This document shows positions 25,070 to 34,207 of a stretch of 64,000 nucleotides of DNA, one piece after another; the stretch's first letter is position 1; each line of letters starts with the position of its first letter. Both the position numbers and the translations under genes were made by a program. The notes beneath the pieces are model-generated. The model saw nothing but the letters and a program-made list of their open reading frames with translations, did no database searches and was not told the DNA's origin. Source of the DNA: Moritella sp. (lineage in GTDB: Bacteria; Pseudomonadota; Gammaproteobacteria; Enterobacterales; Moritellaceae); assembly GCF_013215705.1 (NCBI RefSeq), contig NZ_JABSQR010000008.1:1-64000 (forward strand), given 5' to 3'.

Positions 25070-25675
25070 ATGTTTACTGGCATTGTACAAAGAAAAGCAA
25101 AGATTATTAGTATCGACAAAAAAGAGCAATTACATACATTAGAAGTAACGCTTGCTAAAGCACATCAAGACGGTTTAGTTATCGGCGCAAGTATCGCCAA
25201 CAATGGTACATGCTTAACGGTAGTAAAGATAAATGACAACAGTGTGTGTTTCGATGTTATTGAAGAAACGCTCAACGTGACTAACCTTATTGACCTAGAA
25301 GTGGGTGATGAAGTTAACTTAGAACGAGCCGCTAAATTTGGTGATGAGATTGGCGGGCATTTATTATCGGGTCACGTCCATACCCAAGCTGAAATCGTGA
25401 CGATTAATCGTACTGAGACTAACTGTGATATCTGCTTTAAAATAGCACCAAAATGGCAAAAATACGTGTTACCAAAAGGCTTCATTTCGATTGATGGCAT
25501 TAGCTTAACCTTAGGTGATGTTGCCGATGGACACTTCTGGGTACACTTAATTCCAGAAACATTGGCTGTTACTAACTTAGGTGGTCGCAAAGTGGGCCAG
25601 TATGTCAATATCGAAATTGACAGTCAAACTCAAGCGATTGTTGATACGGTAGAACGTATGATGTTGAAAAAGTAA
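25070..25675 (+). CDS. ribE: riboflavin synthase, alpha chain
   Basis: It dismutates two 6,7-dimethyl-8-ribityllumazine molecules to riboflavin. The 201 aa form two similar lumazine-binding barrels. The first starts MFTGIVQRKAKI with the conserved GxxV start, and includes NGTCLTVVKI and NLERAAKFGDEIGGHLLSGH. The second includes FISIDGISLTLGDV and HLIPETLAVTNL. No FMN riboswitch is visible upstream. A hairpin follows at 25699. Confidence 0.92.
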   Translation: MFTGIVQRKAKIISIDKKEQLHTLEVTLAKAHQDGLVIGASIANNGTCLTVVKINDNSVCFDVIEETLNVTNLIDLEVGDEVNLERAAKFGDEIGGHLLSGHVHTQAEIVTINRTETNCDICFKIAPKWQKYVLPKGFISIDGISLTLGDVADGHFWVHLIPETLAVTNLGGRKVGQYVNIEIDSQTQAIVDTVERMMLKK

Positions 25676-25698
25676 CGGGCGCTTTCAATTACAAATAT

Positions 25699-25749
25699 AA
25701 GAGCGATATTCAAGCTTAGATGTTTATTTAAACATGGTGTATCGCTCTT
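25699..25749 (+). terminator. inverted repeat after ribE
   Basis: AAGAGCGATA (25699-25708) and TATCGCTCTT (25740-25749) are exact 10-bp complements with a 31-nt loop. A short AATTT follows, so termination strength is uncertain. Confidence 0.5.
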
Positions 25750-25856
25750 AATTTAACACGTGTTTTAAACGGACCTTATGTACATATAATATAAAACTTT
25801 TCATTTTAAGCTGTGCATTTAAAACGATGTATTTACGCTGTATCAAAACTAAGTAT

Positions 25857-26060
25857 TTAAAAGATCTGCTCATCATCCGCATCAATAAATAATTCATACT
25901 TCTCATGAACCTGATCATGCAATAACTTAAAATGAATACTATTGCAGCAGGCGCTGCACTCGTCATAATAATCTTGCGCGCCATTACTGGCATCAATATC
26001 AGCGGTAATAAATTGACCACAATGCGGACACACTACTGTCCTATGAGAAAATTGTTTCAT
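25857..26060 (-). CDS. CPXCG-motif cysteine-rich zinc-ribbon protein
   Basis: This 67-aa protein starts at the ATG at 26060, after GGAGG. CPHCG (near residue 11) and CSACC (near 36) form a C-x2-C...C-x2-C zinc site in the CPXCG family. The remainder is acidic (FIDADDEQIF). The frame extends four residues upstream, but that start would overlap the ribosome-binding site. The function of the family is unknown. Confidence 0.8.
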   Translation of the reverse strand: MKQFSHRTVVCPHCGQFITADIDASNGAQDYYDECSACCNSIHFKLLHDQVHEKYELFIDADDEQIF

Positions 26061-26216
26061 GATAACCTCCATAGGCTATATATCGCATCTTCTAAGCTTA
26101 TTTTAGTTGAAAATTTCACTTTTGCATTTATATGCGAAGATCTGTCTTTCGGGTAGATAATAGACATTGAAATTATGCTGTATCAATGCCTATATCATCT
26201 ATTTTTGTGATTGATA

Positions 26217-26906
26217 TTATACCATCCAGGTAATTAAAAATGGATAAAGTACAGGCGTGATAATGGATGTCAGGACCGCACTAATCAGTAATGCGGTGGT
26301 GCTGAATGCGCCATGGATACAACTTAATTCCATTGCTTTAGAGGTTCCTATCACGTGTGAACCTGCACCCATCGCAAGTCCTTGCGCTTCGGGTGTTCGA
26401 ATACGCGAATGCTTTAGTAAGAAAGGCCCGCAGACGTTACCGAATATCCCGACCATAATAACCAGGATCGCAGAAATAGCAGGAATACCGCCTATGGTAT
26501 GACTGATTGCCATTGCGATGGGCGTCGTTACCGCTTTGGGCGCAAGTGAGGCGATAATTTCAGGTGAAGCTGAAAAGCTAATTGCAACGAATGTAGTAAC
26601 AACCAAACCGACAATCACGCCAGCACTGCATGCAATAAGTACAGGTATTATTTTTTCCTTCACATGGACAAACTGTTGGTATAACGGAAAGGCAAGGGCA
26701 ATGACTGCAGGTTCGAGTAAGCGAGTCAGGATCGTTGTGCCTTGTTCATATTCATTAAGGTCTAATCCAAATGCTAACATGATGCTAATTAACGCGCCAA
26801 TGCAAAGTAGAATAGGGTTCAATATCGCGAGTGCGGTTTTTTTATACACCCATTGCGCAAGAACATAGGTAACAAGGGTTAATGGGATGGCTAAATATAA
26901 GATCAT
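26217..26906 (-). CDS. lrgB: LrgB/YohK-family membrane protein
   Basis: This 229-aa integral membrane protein has about 6-7 segments. GSHVIGTSKAMELSCIHGAF and TPIAMAISHTIGGIPAISAI are the conserved LrgB blocks. The family is called antiholin-like, and recent work on related proteins links it to metabolite (glycolate or pyruvate) export. It overlaps the upstream partner by 4 bp (ATGA), so translation is coupled. Confidence 0.85.
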   Translation of the reverse strand: MILYLAIPLTLVTYVLAQWVYKKTALAILNPILLCIGALISIMLAFGLDLNEYEQGTTILTRLLEPAVIALAFPLYQQFVHVKEKIIPVLIACSAGVIVGLVVTTFVAISFSASPEIIASLAPKAVTTPIAMAISHTIGGIPAISAILVIMVGIFGNVCGPFLLKHSRIRTPEAQGLAMGAGSHVIGTSKAMELSCIHGAFSTTALLISAVLTSIITPVLYPFLITWMV

Positions 26907-27301
26907 TTATTCTCACCTTGCTTCGCATTTGATTTTTTATTTAATGTTTTATTGCTACTTGCGCGATTCAAAAAACAATAAGTGTGACCAACCGTAAAAA
27001 AGATAACGACGGTGCCAATGGAACCCGCCATGATGAGTGGCAGCAAGTTTTGTTGGACTAAATCAAAGTAGCCCATGAGTGCCACACCAGCAGGTACAAA
27101 TAAGATACCAATGTGCCGGTTAAATTGCTCACATATTTTTTCGACATACTTTTTCTTTAGTATGCCACTGCTTAATGCGATGAATAAGAGTAATAAGCCG
27201 ATGATGCTAGAAGGAAACTCGACGGGCAATAGCATATCAACTCCTCGACCTAAAATGACAAAACAAAAAATGGTGAAAATATTATATAGCCATATTTTCA
27301 T
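26903..27301 (-). CDS. lrgA: LrgA/CidA/YohJ-family membrane protein
   Basis: This 132-aa protein has four membrane segments. LLPVEFPSSIIGLLLLFIAL and HIGILFVPAGVALMGYFDLV are the family hallmarks. It ends in a Lys/Asn-rich cytoplasmic tail. It is the first gene of the lrgAB-type operon, with the start preceded by AGGTAA. Confidence 0.85.
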   Translation of the reverse strand: MKIWLYNIFTIFCFVILGRGVDMLLPVEFPSSIIGLLLLFIALSSGILKKKYVEKICEQFNRHIGILFVPAGVALMGYFDLVQQNLLPLIMAGSIGTVVIFFTVGHTYCFLNRASSNKTLNKKSNAKQGENK

Positions 27302-27433
27302 TGATTACCTACCTACTAATTATGCGATTGCTAAGCAATTACTGTGCGATCGAAAACGTCCTATATAAAATGTTAAAAATATATAGGGCAGATGATATAA
27401 TAAACGTTAATTGAAGTTTATTAGGTTATAAAA

Positions 27434-28102
27434 ATGCAGTATCCGGTTAATGAAATTTTTGAAACAGTGCAAGGTGAAGGCCATTTTACTGGTTATCCCG
27501 TCATCTTTATTCGTCTACAAGGATGTGATGTAGGTTGCTCTTGGTGTGATACCAAACAAACTTGGTTGGTAGACCCTGAGATGCAAGTATCTCAACAAAC
27601 GGTGAACAAAGCTTGCGATGATAAACCACATTGGGCGAACTTTACTGCACAAGAATTCATTACTATGATACAAAAAAATGGTTTTGTTGCAAAGCATATT
27701 GTGATCTCGGGCGGTGAACCTTGCCAATATGATCTTGTTGAATTGACAAGTGAATTGGAGCAAGCAGGGTATTTCTGCCAGATTGAAACGTCAGGTACAT
27801 CGGAAGTACGTGCAACAGATTCTACTTGGGTGACTGTATCCCCAAAGATCCAAATGAAAGGTCAGTTGCCCGTCTTACAAAGTGCATTGCGTCGTGCTAA
27901 TGAAATAAAGCATGTGATCGCAATGGAAAAGCACATTGAAGAACTTGATGCGCTAATCGCAGATATTGATACGTCTGATAAGATCATGTGTTTACAACCG
28001 ATTTCACAACAAAAACGTGCAACAGATCTTGCGATCAAGCTGTGTATTGAACGTAATTGGAAGTTGTCTGTTCAAATGCATAAATATATCTTTATAGATT
28101 AA
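27434..28102 (+). CDS. queE: 7-carboxy-7-deazaguanine synthase
   Basis: This radical-SAM enzyme contracts 6-carboxytetrahydropterin to 7-carboxy-7-deazaguanine on the queuosine/preQ0 route. The 222 aa are standard. The N-terminal EIFETVQGEGHFTGYPVIFI is the QueE hallmark. CDVGCSWC provides the three cysteines of the 4Fe-4S cluster, and ISGGEP near residue 95 binds SAM. The other queuosine genes are not in the window. Confidence 0.92.
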   Translation: MQYPVNEIFETVQGEGHFTGYPVIFIRLQGCDVGCSWCDTKQTWLVDPEMQVSQQTVNKACDDKPHWANFTAQEFITMIQKNGFVAKHIVISGGEPCQYDLVELTSELEQAGYFCQIETSGTSEVRATDSTWVTVSPKIQMKGQLPVLQSALRRANEIKHVIAMEKHIEELDALIADIDTSDKIMCLQPISQQKRATDLAIKLCIERNWKLSVQMHKYIFID

Positions 28103-28129
28103 ATTTTATCCGTATTCGTTTGTATTCGT

Positions 28130-28165
28130 ATACCTTCTGCTCTATCTATCAGTAGCTGAAGGTAT
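28130..28165 (+). terminator. inverted repeat after queE
   Basis: ATACCTTC (28130-28137) and GAAGGTAT (28158-28165) are exact 8-bp complements, with further partial pairing inside (TGCT/AGCT). There is no strong T-tract. Confidence 0.4.
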
Positions 28166-28264
28166 GTCGAGATAACCGATGAGAAAATCTATAATTAACT
28201 TGGCTGCAAGAGCCGATTGGTATTAACAGACCATTACTATAAATAAATAGACAAAGGACTAGTG

Positions 28265-28648
28265 ATGAACCATTTTGACAAATCAGAAAGCGCACTGATT
28301 GAACAGTTTAAACACCGTGAAGAAACGTTATTACATACAGACTTTTCTAAACCCGGGATGCAGCTTGATGACTTCTTACATCCTGAGTTATTTGAGATAT
28401 CACCAATAGGAAGTTATACCACTCGTAGCGAAATTGTGAGTTGGCTTTTGGCTAAGTCACCGTTGCAACGTTGGAGTTTGACCCAATTTAAAGTTGTTGC
28501 ATTGGCAACTGATACCATGTTGGTTTGTTATCAGGCTAATTCGATTAATGACGGTAATGTAAAAGAAACAGGCAGTTTACGTAGTTCAATTTGGCGTTTT
28601 TACAACCGACAATGGCTACTTCAATTCCATCAAGCAACAAAAAACTAA
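28265..28648 (+). CDS. DUF4440/SnoaL-like (NTF2-fold) protein
   Basis: This 127-aa single-domain cytoplasmic protein starts at ATG 28265, just after an in-frame GTG, with AAAGGA upstream. The order of an N-terminal helix (ALIEQFKHREETLLH), LHPELFEISPIGSYTTRSEI and strand pairs ending SSIWRFYNRQWLLQFHQATK matches NTF2-like DUF4440 proteins. Members are small enzymes or binding proteins of varied function. No partner gene is adjacent. Confidence 0.65.
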   Translation: MNHFDKSESALIEQFKHREETLLHTDFSKPGMQLDDFLHPELFEISPIGSYTTRSEIVSWLLAKSPLQRWSLTQFKVVALATDTMLVCYQANSINDGNVKETGSLRSSIWRFYNRQWLLQFHQATKN

Positions 28649-28920
28649 CAAATATATTTATTTAATAATTCATGTCTCACATACCTATCTAGTACTATTT
28701 CTCTGTTTATAACCCTCTTTAGGGGGTAACTTCGCCGATATTAAGTTTCTTTGTTGATTGTAAATCTTTGACGCAGCTCGCATAAAATATCATGCTGGCT
28801 TCGATTGACAATAATTTGGCACGTTTGGCCTGTATCTGACACTGTGTAACAAAAGTATTATGTGAATATAATACCTACGACCTAATTGTTAATGGAATGA
28901 AAACAAATTAAAGGTATAGG

Positions 28921-30834
28921 ATGGATACAATAATGAAAAACACAACTCATAAGAAATTTTTTAAAGCAACACCAATTGCTTTGGCGTTAATAGTTTCAGG
29001 CTATACGGCTTCTCCTCAAGCGATAGAGTTTAATTGGGGTGATGTTGAAGGCTCATTCAACTCTCAAATTACAGCTGGCTCAAGTTGGCGTGTAGAAGAA
29101 GCTGACGCAAAGAATCTAGGTGCGGGTAATGCGAGTGTAAATGGCCTTAGGGGTGTAACTAGTAATACGCCAACAGGTGATGATGGAAACTTAAATTATG
29201 ATAAAGGTGATGCATTTACCCAAACGATTAAAGGTCTCCATGACCTTGGTTTAACCTATGAAACGGAGGACGGAACAACGTTTGGTGCGTTTGTTCGTGG
29301 TAAATATTGGTATGATTATGCTTTAGATCAAAATGACGTTGATCATGGCCATGGTAATAATGGGTATGTAGCCAATACACCGCTTGATGACAGCAATTTT
29401 GATGATTTGACTAAAGCTAAAGGTGTTGCACTGCTTGATGCTTATGTCTTTACCGGTTTCTACATCGGTGATGTGGCAGTCGACTTAAGAATTGGTAAAC
29501 AAGTGGTGAACTGGGGAGAAAGTTCATTTATCCAAGGTGGTATCAATGCGGTAAACCCGATTGATGCTGCCGCTTTCCGCCGCCCTGGTGCGGAAGTAAA
29601 AGAAGGGTTACTACCGGTAAACATGATTTTTGCAAATATCGGTTTAACGGATAATTTTAGCGTCGAAGCATTTTATCAATTAGAGTTTGAACCAACAGTG
29701 ATTGATAGCTGCGGTACTTATTTTTCGACGTCTGATTTCTTAGCAGAAGGTTGTGATACTTTAGTCTTTCTAGATGGTAACCTAACAGGTGATCTCGGTG
29801 ATTCAAATGTTTATAATGGTACATTATATGCAGAGCGAGGTACAGATGAGGACGTTTCTGATAACGGCCAGTTTGGTGTGGCATTCAAATATTATGCTGA
29901 AAGTCTGAATGCAACTGAATTCGGTCTATATTATATGAATTACCACTCTCGACTACCGTATGCTAGTGTGGAAGCGGGTTTAGCTAATACCGTATCCTCC
30001 AACCCTGCGCATGGTGGAAATACATACGGGACTTTACTCGGAGGTAAAGCATTTGTACCGGCAAATACTGATTTAATCGCTGCTGGTCTTGGCATAACTG
30101 CCGCACAATTCAATCCTAAATATCATACTGTCTATCCGGAAGACATTCAGCTGTTTGGTTTAAGCTTTAATACCACTGTTTCGGAATGGGCTGTTTCTGG
30201 TGAGGTTAGCCATCGTTTAGATATGCCTCTACAAATTAACGGTTCAGATATATTAAACTCGGCATTAACTGCTGGTAATTCGGGCTCTCCAACCGATGCA
30301 AGTTATAATACCGTCGCTGGTGGAGGCACGCTTGATGGTTTTAGTCGTTTTGATTATACCCAATCGCAATTAACCTTGATTAAATTCTTTGATAAAGCGT
30401 TGGGCACCGATCGTATTACTGCGGTGGCTGAATTTGGTTATGGTCACGTATGGGACTTACCTGAAGGTGACGATGATATTAAATACGGTCGCTCTACTAC
30501 CTTCGGTGCTAGCTTTGATAATAAAGGCGATGATAACGATGGCTTCACAACAACAGACAGTGCGGGTTATCGTTTAGCGGTTAAAGCCGATTATCGTAAT
30601 GTTTTCGCTGGTGTTGATTTAGCGCCATCAGTAGCTTGGTCACATGACGTATATGGTTACAGCCCTGAACCACAAGGTACATTCCAAGAAGGTCGCACAG
30701 GTGTGAATCTAGCACTTAAAGCTAATTACCTAAATATGTATTCTATGTCGATTAGTTACACGCAGTTCGGCGGTGATTTTAATCCACTATCAGACCGTGA
30801 CTATGTTTCTGCAGCAGTTGGTATATCGTTCTAA
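28921..30834 (+). CDS. DUF1302-family outer-membrane beta-barrel-like protein
   Basis: This 637-aa protein has a signal peptide (residues 1-36, cut near SPQA). ATG 28921 lies 6 nt after AAAGG. It then shows WGDVEGSFNSQITAGSSWRV, the DUF1302 start, and VDLRIGKQVVNWGESSFIQG and NPIDAAAFRRPGAEVKEGLL, the conserved core. A C-terminal strand ends in aromatic F (VGISF), typical for outer-membrane insertion. DUF1302 proteins are usually paired with DUF1329, as here, and occur near steroid, terpene or hydrocarbon loci. The transporter that often accompanies them is absent. Confidence 0.85.
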   Translation: MDTIMKNTTHKKFFKATPIALALIVSGYTASPQAIEFNWGDVEGSFNSQITAGSSWRVEEADAKNLGAGNASVNGLRGVTSNTPTGDDGNLNYDKGDAFTQTIKGLHDLGLTYETEDGTTFGAFVRGKYWYDYALDQNDVDHGHGNNGYVANTPLDDSNFDDLTKAKGVALLDAYVFTGFYIGDVAVDLRIGKQVVNWGESSFIQGGINAVNPIDAAAFRRPGAEVKEGLLPVNMIFANIGLTDNFSVEAFYQLEFEPTVIDSCGTYFSTSDFLAEGCDTLVFLDGNLTGDLGDSNVYNGTLYAERGTDEDVSDNGQFGVAFKYYAESLNATEFGLYYMNYHSRLPYASVEAGLANTVSSNPAHGGNTYGTLLGGKAFVPANTDLIAAGLGITAAQFNPKYHTVYPEDIQLFGLSFNTTVSEWAVSGEVSHRLDMPLQINGSDILNSALTAGNSGSPTDASYNTVAGGGTLDGFSRFDYTQSQLTLIKFFDKALGTDRITAVAEFGYGHVWDLPEGDDDIKYGRSTTFGASFDNKGDDNDGFTTTDSAGYRLAVKADYRNVFAGVDLAPSVAWSHDVYGYSPEPQGTFQEGRTGVNLALKANYLNMYSMSISYTQFGGDFNPLSDRDYVSAAVGISF

Positions 30835-30913
30835 TAAATAATAGAAATATAATTTATTTTTATATTATTTAAATGGATAGAACGAATAAAAGTTATAGAA
30901 AAGGATTTTAATT

Positions 30914-32290
30914 ATGAAAGTATTCAATAAAGCATATAGCGTAGCAGCCATTTCAGTGGCAATGGCATTCTCGGCATCAACGCTTGCGAAAGTAAGTGAA
31001 GCGGATGCGGCTAAATTAGGTAAAGAATTAACACCGGTAGGCGCTGTCACGGCTGGTAATGCAGACGGAACTATTCCGGCATGGACGGGCGGTATTACTA
31101 ATGCCATTCTAGGTACTGACATTGGTAAAAATGATCGTGTAACTAATCCATTTGCAGCGGATAAACCACAGTTTGTTATTACTGCGGCGAATGTTGATCA
31201 ATATAAAGACAACTTAACGCCTGGCCAGTTGGCGATGTTTAAGAAGTATCCTGAAACTTATAAAATGCCAGTATACGAAACGCGCCGTAGTTTTGCTCAG
31301 CCAGATGATATCTATGCCACGATTAAAGATAACGCGTTAAATGCGAGTCTTTCAGCGGGTGGTAATGGTTTAGACAATTTTAAAATATCAATTCCATTTC
31401 CAATCCCTGAAAATGGTTTAGAAGTTATTTGGAATCACATTACTCGTTATCGTGGTGGTCATGCTGAACGTGTTATTACCACTATTCCGGTACAACGTAA
31501 TGGTGCGTATACTGCGGTGAAAGTAGAAGATAAATTCTATATTCCTGAAGCGCTGAAAGGCGGTCGTGATGCCAAAAAAGATGACAACATTTTGTTCTAT
31601 TACATGCAACGGATTATTGCCCCTGCACGTTTAACTGGCACAATTGCCCTTGTGCATGAAACCATCGACCAAGTGAAAGAACCACGTAAAGCATGGATCT
31701 ATAACTCTGGCCAACGTCGTGTTCGTCGCGCACCTAACGTGTCGTATGATGGCGAAGGTATCGGCGTAGAAGGTTCTCGTACGTCAGATAACTATGATAT
31801 GTACAATGGCGCTCCTGATCGTTATAACTGGACACTTGTAGGTAAGAAAGAGCTGTATATTCCATATAACTCTTACAATCTTTCTTCTACCGATCTTGAA
31901 TATGAAGATATTGTGAAGCCAGGTCATATTAATCAAGACTATACGCGTTATGAAAAGCATCGTGTTTGGGAAGTGCAAGCAAAAGTAAAAGAGGGTCAAC
32001 GTCATGTTTACGCACAGCGTAACTTCTTTATTGATGAAGATAGCTGGCAAGCCGGTGTGATTGATCATTATGACGCACGTGGTAACTTGTGGCGTGTAGC
32101 CGAAGCGCATTCAGTTCAATATTATAATGCAGATGTGAACTGGTTTGCTGCTGAGACGCTATATGACATTATCGCGGGTCGTTATCTAGTGACAGGCTTG
32201 AATAATGAAGAGCGTAAAGGTATTCAGTTCGACGTTAAAGCTAAACGTAAAGACTTCTCTACATCAGCATTGAAACGTATGGGTCGTTAA
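30914..32290 (+). CDS. DUF1329-family periplasmic/envelope protein
   Basis: This 458-aa protein has a signal peptide cut near STLAKV and AAGGA before the ATG. The DUF1329 start KLGKELTPVGAVTAGNADGT, the block WNHITRYRGG, GQRRVRRAPNVSYD and the C-terminal RKDFSTSALKRMGR are all present. The fold is related to LolA/LolB-like lipid carriers, so movement of a hydrophobic compound between membranes is plausible. It is the second gene of a two-gene operon closed by the terminator at 32349. Confidence 0.87.
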   Translation: MKVFNKAYSVAAISVAMAFSASTLAKVSEADAAKLGKELTPVGAVTAGNADGTIPAWTGGITNAILGTDIGKNDRVTNPFAADKPQFVITAANVDQYKDNLTPGQLAMFKKYPETYKMPVYETRRSFAQPDDIYATIKDNALNASLSAGGNGLDNFKISIPFPIPENGLEVIWNHITRYRGGHAERVITTIPVQRNGAYTAVKVEDKFYIPEALKGGRDAKKDDNILFYYMQRIIAPARLTGTIALVHETIDQVKEPRKAWIYNSGQRRVRRAPNVSYDGEGIGVEGSRTSDNYDMYNGAPDRYNWTLVGKKELYIPYNSYNLSSTDLEYEDIVKPGHINQDYTRYEKHRVWEVQAKVKEGQRHVYAQRNFFIDEDSWQAGVIDHYDARGNLWRVAEAHSVQYYNADVNWFAAETLYDIIAGRYLVTGLNNEERKGIQFDVKAKRKDFSTSALKRMGR

Positions 32291-32348
32291 TCTGCCCTCA
32301 TGTTTATGATTGAGCAACGGCTAGTCTAAGTTAGTTGCTTATTGAAAC

Positions 32349-32393
32349 GAGATATTTAGTACTTAATTCAAGTATTAAATATCTCTTTTTTTT
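32349..32393 (+). terminator. intrinsic terminator of the DUF1302/DUF1329 operon
   Basis: GAGATATTTA and TAAATATCTC pair, with further ACTT/AAGT pairing inside, followed by T8. Confidence 0.85.
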
Positions 32394-32414
32394 GTTTAGG
32401 ATTAATTTCGATCA

Positions 32415-32942
32415 CTAAACTGTTTTTTTACACACATCAAATGCAGCGTTAAATTTTGTAGTCATATTTTGGAATGCAATAATAGTCGTTAACTCAACAA
32501 TTTCATCATCGTTATAATAACAACGTAATTGGTCAATATGCCTGTCGGTTACATGTAATGACGTATTGGTGATCGCATCTGTATAGGCCAGTACCGCACA
32601 TTCTTGAGGTTTGAAATCACTGCAATGCTGCCAATCTAATAATTTATCTTTATTTAACCTTTCTTTGAGACGTCGCAATACTTTAGAATCATGTTCGATG
32701 GTAAATTGACACTGGTTTAGCTGCGCAATGCGTACACTCATGAGTGCGTGAATATAAGGTTGGATAGGGGAACTCTTTCTATTGATTGTTTTATATAATA
32801 GGAAAATGGCAGCGAATAATCGAGGTTTACGCCCCAATATTTGTGCGGGTTTTAAGGTTTTATTTTGTTTTCTCGCAAGTAACCACAAGATCGGGCGTAT
32901 AAACCACGAGTATTGGCTTGATTGTAATTTGGGGATACGCAT
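32415..32942 (-). CDS. carboxymuconolactone decarboxylase/AhpD-like protein
   Basis: This 175-aa helical protein of the CMD/AhpD superfamily follows GAGGTGAG. The segment MSVRIAQLNQCQFTIEHDSK corresponds to the C-x2-C-x3-H active-site helix, but only the first cysteine is present. The thiol redox centre is therefore incomplete. AVLAYTDAITNTSLHVTDRH and DDEIVELTTIIAFQNMTTKF are the usual later helices. It is divergent from a MerR-type regulator, which may control it. Confidence 0.75.
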   Translation of the reverse strand: MRIPKLQSSQYSWFIRPILWLLARKQNKTLKPAQILGRKPRLFAAIFLLYKTINRKSSPIQPYIHALMSVRIAQLNQCQFTIEHDSKVLRRLKERLNKDKLLDWQHCSDFKPQECAVLAYTDAITNTSLHVTDRHIDQLRCYYNDDEIVELTTIIAFQNMTTKFNAAFDVCKKTV

Positions 32943-33067
32943 AACTCACCTCGATGCATACATAAGCTTTGCAACACTAATTATGGGTTAAATTAAGCAA
33001 TAGGGTGAATTTGTGGTAGATTATTCGTTGTAAAGCATAGGCTGTTTCTAGATAAGGATTTAATTAA

Positions 33068-33496
33068 ATGACGACGTATTATACCGCGGCGGATCTTGCT
33101 GAAGAGTTTTCAGTCACACGACGAGCTATCCGTTTTTATGAGACGAAAGGATTGCTACAATCAGAACGTCGAGGACGGTTTATGTATTATGATTATCGTC
33201 AACGTGCACGCTTAATTATTATCTTACGTAGTAAGCGTTTAGGGATTAGCTTGGAGTCAGCAAAGCATTACCTTGCTTTATACGATGACAAGCCAGACAG
33301 CGCGCCGCGTATGCTGTATATGCTACATCAAAGCCGCACACGGTTGAATGAGTTACGTGATCAGCAACTTGCATTACAAGAGAATATAGCTGAACTAGAA
33401 ATACTAGAAAAGATAGCGATGAAAGATTTATCTGCATGTGATCTGGATATAGAATCAAGTTATAATGACTATGTTGCGAGATTGCTTGACATCTAA
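33068..33496 (+). CDS. MerR-family transcriptional regulator
   Basis: This 142-aa regulator has the winged-helix DNA-binding start YYTAADLAEEFSVTRRAIRF, then YETKGLLQSERRGRFMYYDY. The dimer helix is at about 80-120 (LHQSRTRLNELRDQQLALQE). It is close to the LiuR-type subgroup that governs branched-chain acyl-CoA degradation genes, although no such genes follow here. No metal-binding cysteines of the CueR/ZntR type are present. AAGGA precedes the ATG. Confidence 0.82.
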   Translation: MTTYYTAADLAEEFSVTRRAIRFYETKGLLQSERRGRFMYYDYRQRARLIIILRSKRLGISLESAKHYLALYDDKPDSAPRMLYMLHQSRTRLNELRDQQLALQENIAELEILEKIAMKDLSACDLDIESSYNDYVARLLDI

Positions 33497-33521
33497 AAAT
33501 CAGCTGAAACTAATAGTGTAT

Positions 33522-33563
33522 AGTAACTATCTATTAATAGTTACTTTGATTTAAATCAAAGTA
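33522..33563. repeat. two overlapping inverted repeats
   Basis: AGTAACTAT (33522-33530) pairs with ATAGTTACT (33537-33545). Overlapping it, TACTTTGATTT and AAATCAAAGTA form a perfect 22-bp palindrome at 33542-33563. The palindrome contains a TTGAT-TTAA-ATCAA dyad, the same FNR/CRP-type form seen near hmp and norR. It may terminate MerR transcription or act as a regulatory site. Confidence 0.5.
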
Positions 33564-33732
33564 AAATTAAAATAAAACAAAATAAGATTTTAAATCTGAA
33601 CATCTGTAATCACGCCGACATTATCACCGTTACACTCCTTTATTTTGGTTTTACACTCTATCGTGTGACACTTTTATTACAGCCTTCGAAAACTTAAAGT
33701 ACTCTTCAAAGCACTATTCATTGTGAGCAATG

Positions 33733-33760
33733 TTGCAATACTCATAAATATAGTTAGAAT
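33733..33760 (+). promoter_or_regulatory. sigma-70-type promoter of the secretion locus
   Basis: TTGCAA (33733-33738) and TAGAAT (33755-33760) are spaced 16 bp, which places the start near 33767, some 50 bp before the first gene. Confidence 0.5.
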
Positions 33761-33772
33761 GCCCTCATCGAT

Positions 33773-33789
33773 ATGCGAATGGTTCGCAT
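33773..33789 (+). promoter_or_regulatory. operator-like dyad at the secretion-locus transcript start
   Basis: ATGCGAA and TTCGCAT are exact 7-bp complements around TGG. They lie about 5-20 bp after the predicted start site, a position suited to repression or to a 5' RNA hairpin. Confidence 0.4.
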
Positions 33790-33816
33790 TCGTAGGTTGA
33801 TTATAGGGGGTTGTTT

Positions 33817-34197
33817 GTGTTGGGTTTTGTGTCAAAGCTTAAACGGTTTAAAAAAAGTGTCATTAGTAAAAAGACACCAGTATTAATACTACTCAATAAA
33901 CAGTTACCTAAAAATGCGGGTTGTGTCGTTGATTTTTCGATAAACAAGAAAAGTAGAGTTATTGTGATTGAGTTGGTTCGTGATGAACAACTTAATAAGA
34001 TTAACGTGATTAATTATGGTGTTCACTTTAGCGGTAACGAGACGATTATTCGTTGGTCCAAAATTAAAGTAGATGGCACTGGTACTCGAGACCTAAAACG
34101 AGTATTAGCGAAACAAAAATCAATTATCTTACCGGCTTATCTATTTAATTTAGTCGACCGAGTGATGAATACACAAGAGGTGATTAGCGCAACTTAA
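33817..34197 (+). CDS. hypothetical protein at head of the secretion locus
   Basis: This protein of about 126 aa is basic in its first 35 residues (KLKRFKKSVISKKT), then beta-rich (VIVIELVRDEQLNKINVINY and GVHFSGNETIIRWSKIKVDG). GTG 33817 lies 6 nt after AGGGGG. TTG 33811 and other GTG/TTG codons are alternatives. No signal peptide or membrane segment is seen, and I do not recognise the family. It is 10 bp from the next small gene and shares direction with the pilus/secretion genes, so a cytoplasmic accessory or regulatory role is possible. Confidence 0.55.
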   Translation: MLGFVSKLKRFKKSVISKKTPVLILLNKQLPKNAGCVVDFSINKKSRVIVIELVRDEQLNKINVINYGVHFSGNETIIRWSKIKVDGTGTRDLKRVLAKQKSIILPAYLFNLVDRVMNTQEVISAT

Positions 34198-34207
34198 GGG
34201 ACTAAGA

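Larger units (their letters stand above)
33497..33810. other. noncoding region upstream of the secretion locus
   Basis: No gene is supported. It holds two adjoining inverted repeats just after the MerR gene, a sigma-70-type promoter (33733-33760) and a small dyad (33773-33789), each entered separately. Confidence 0.6.
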
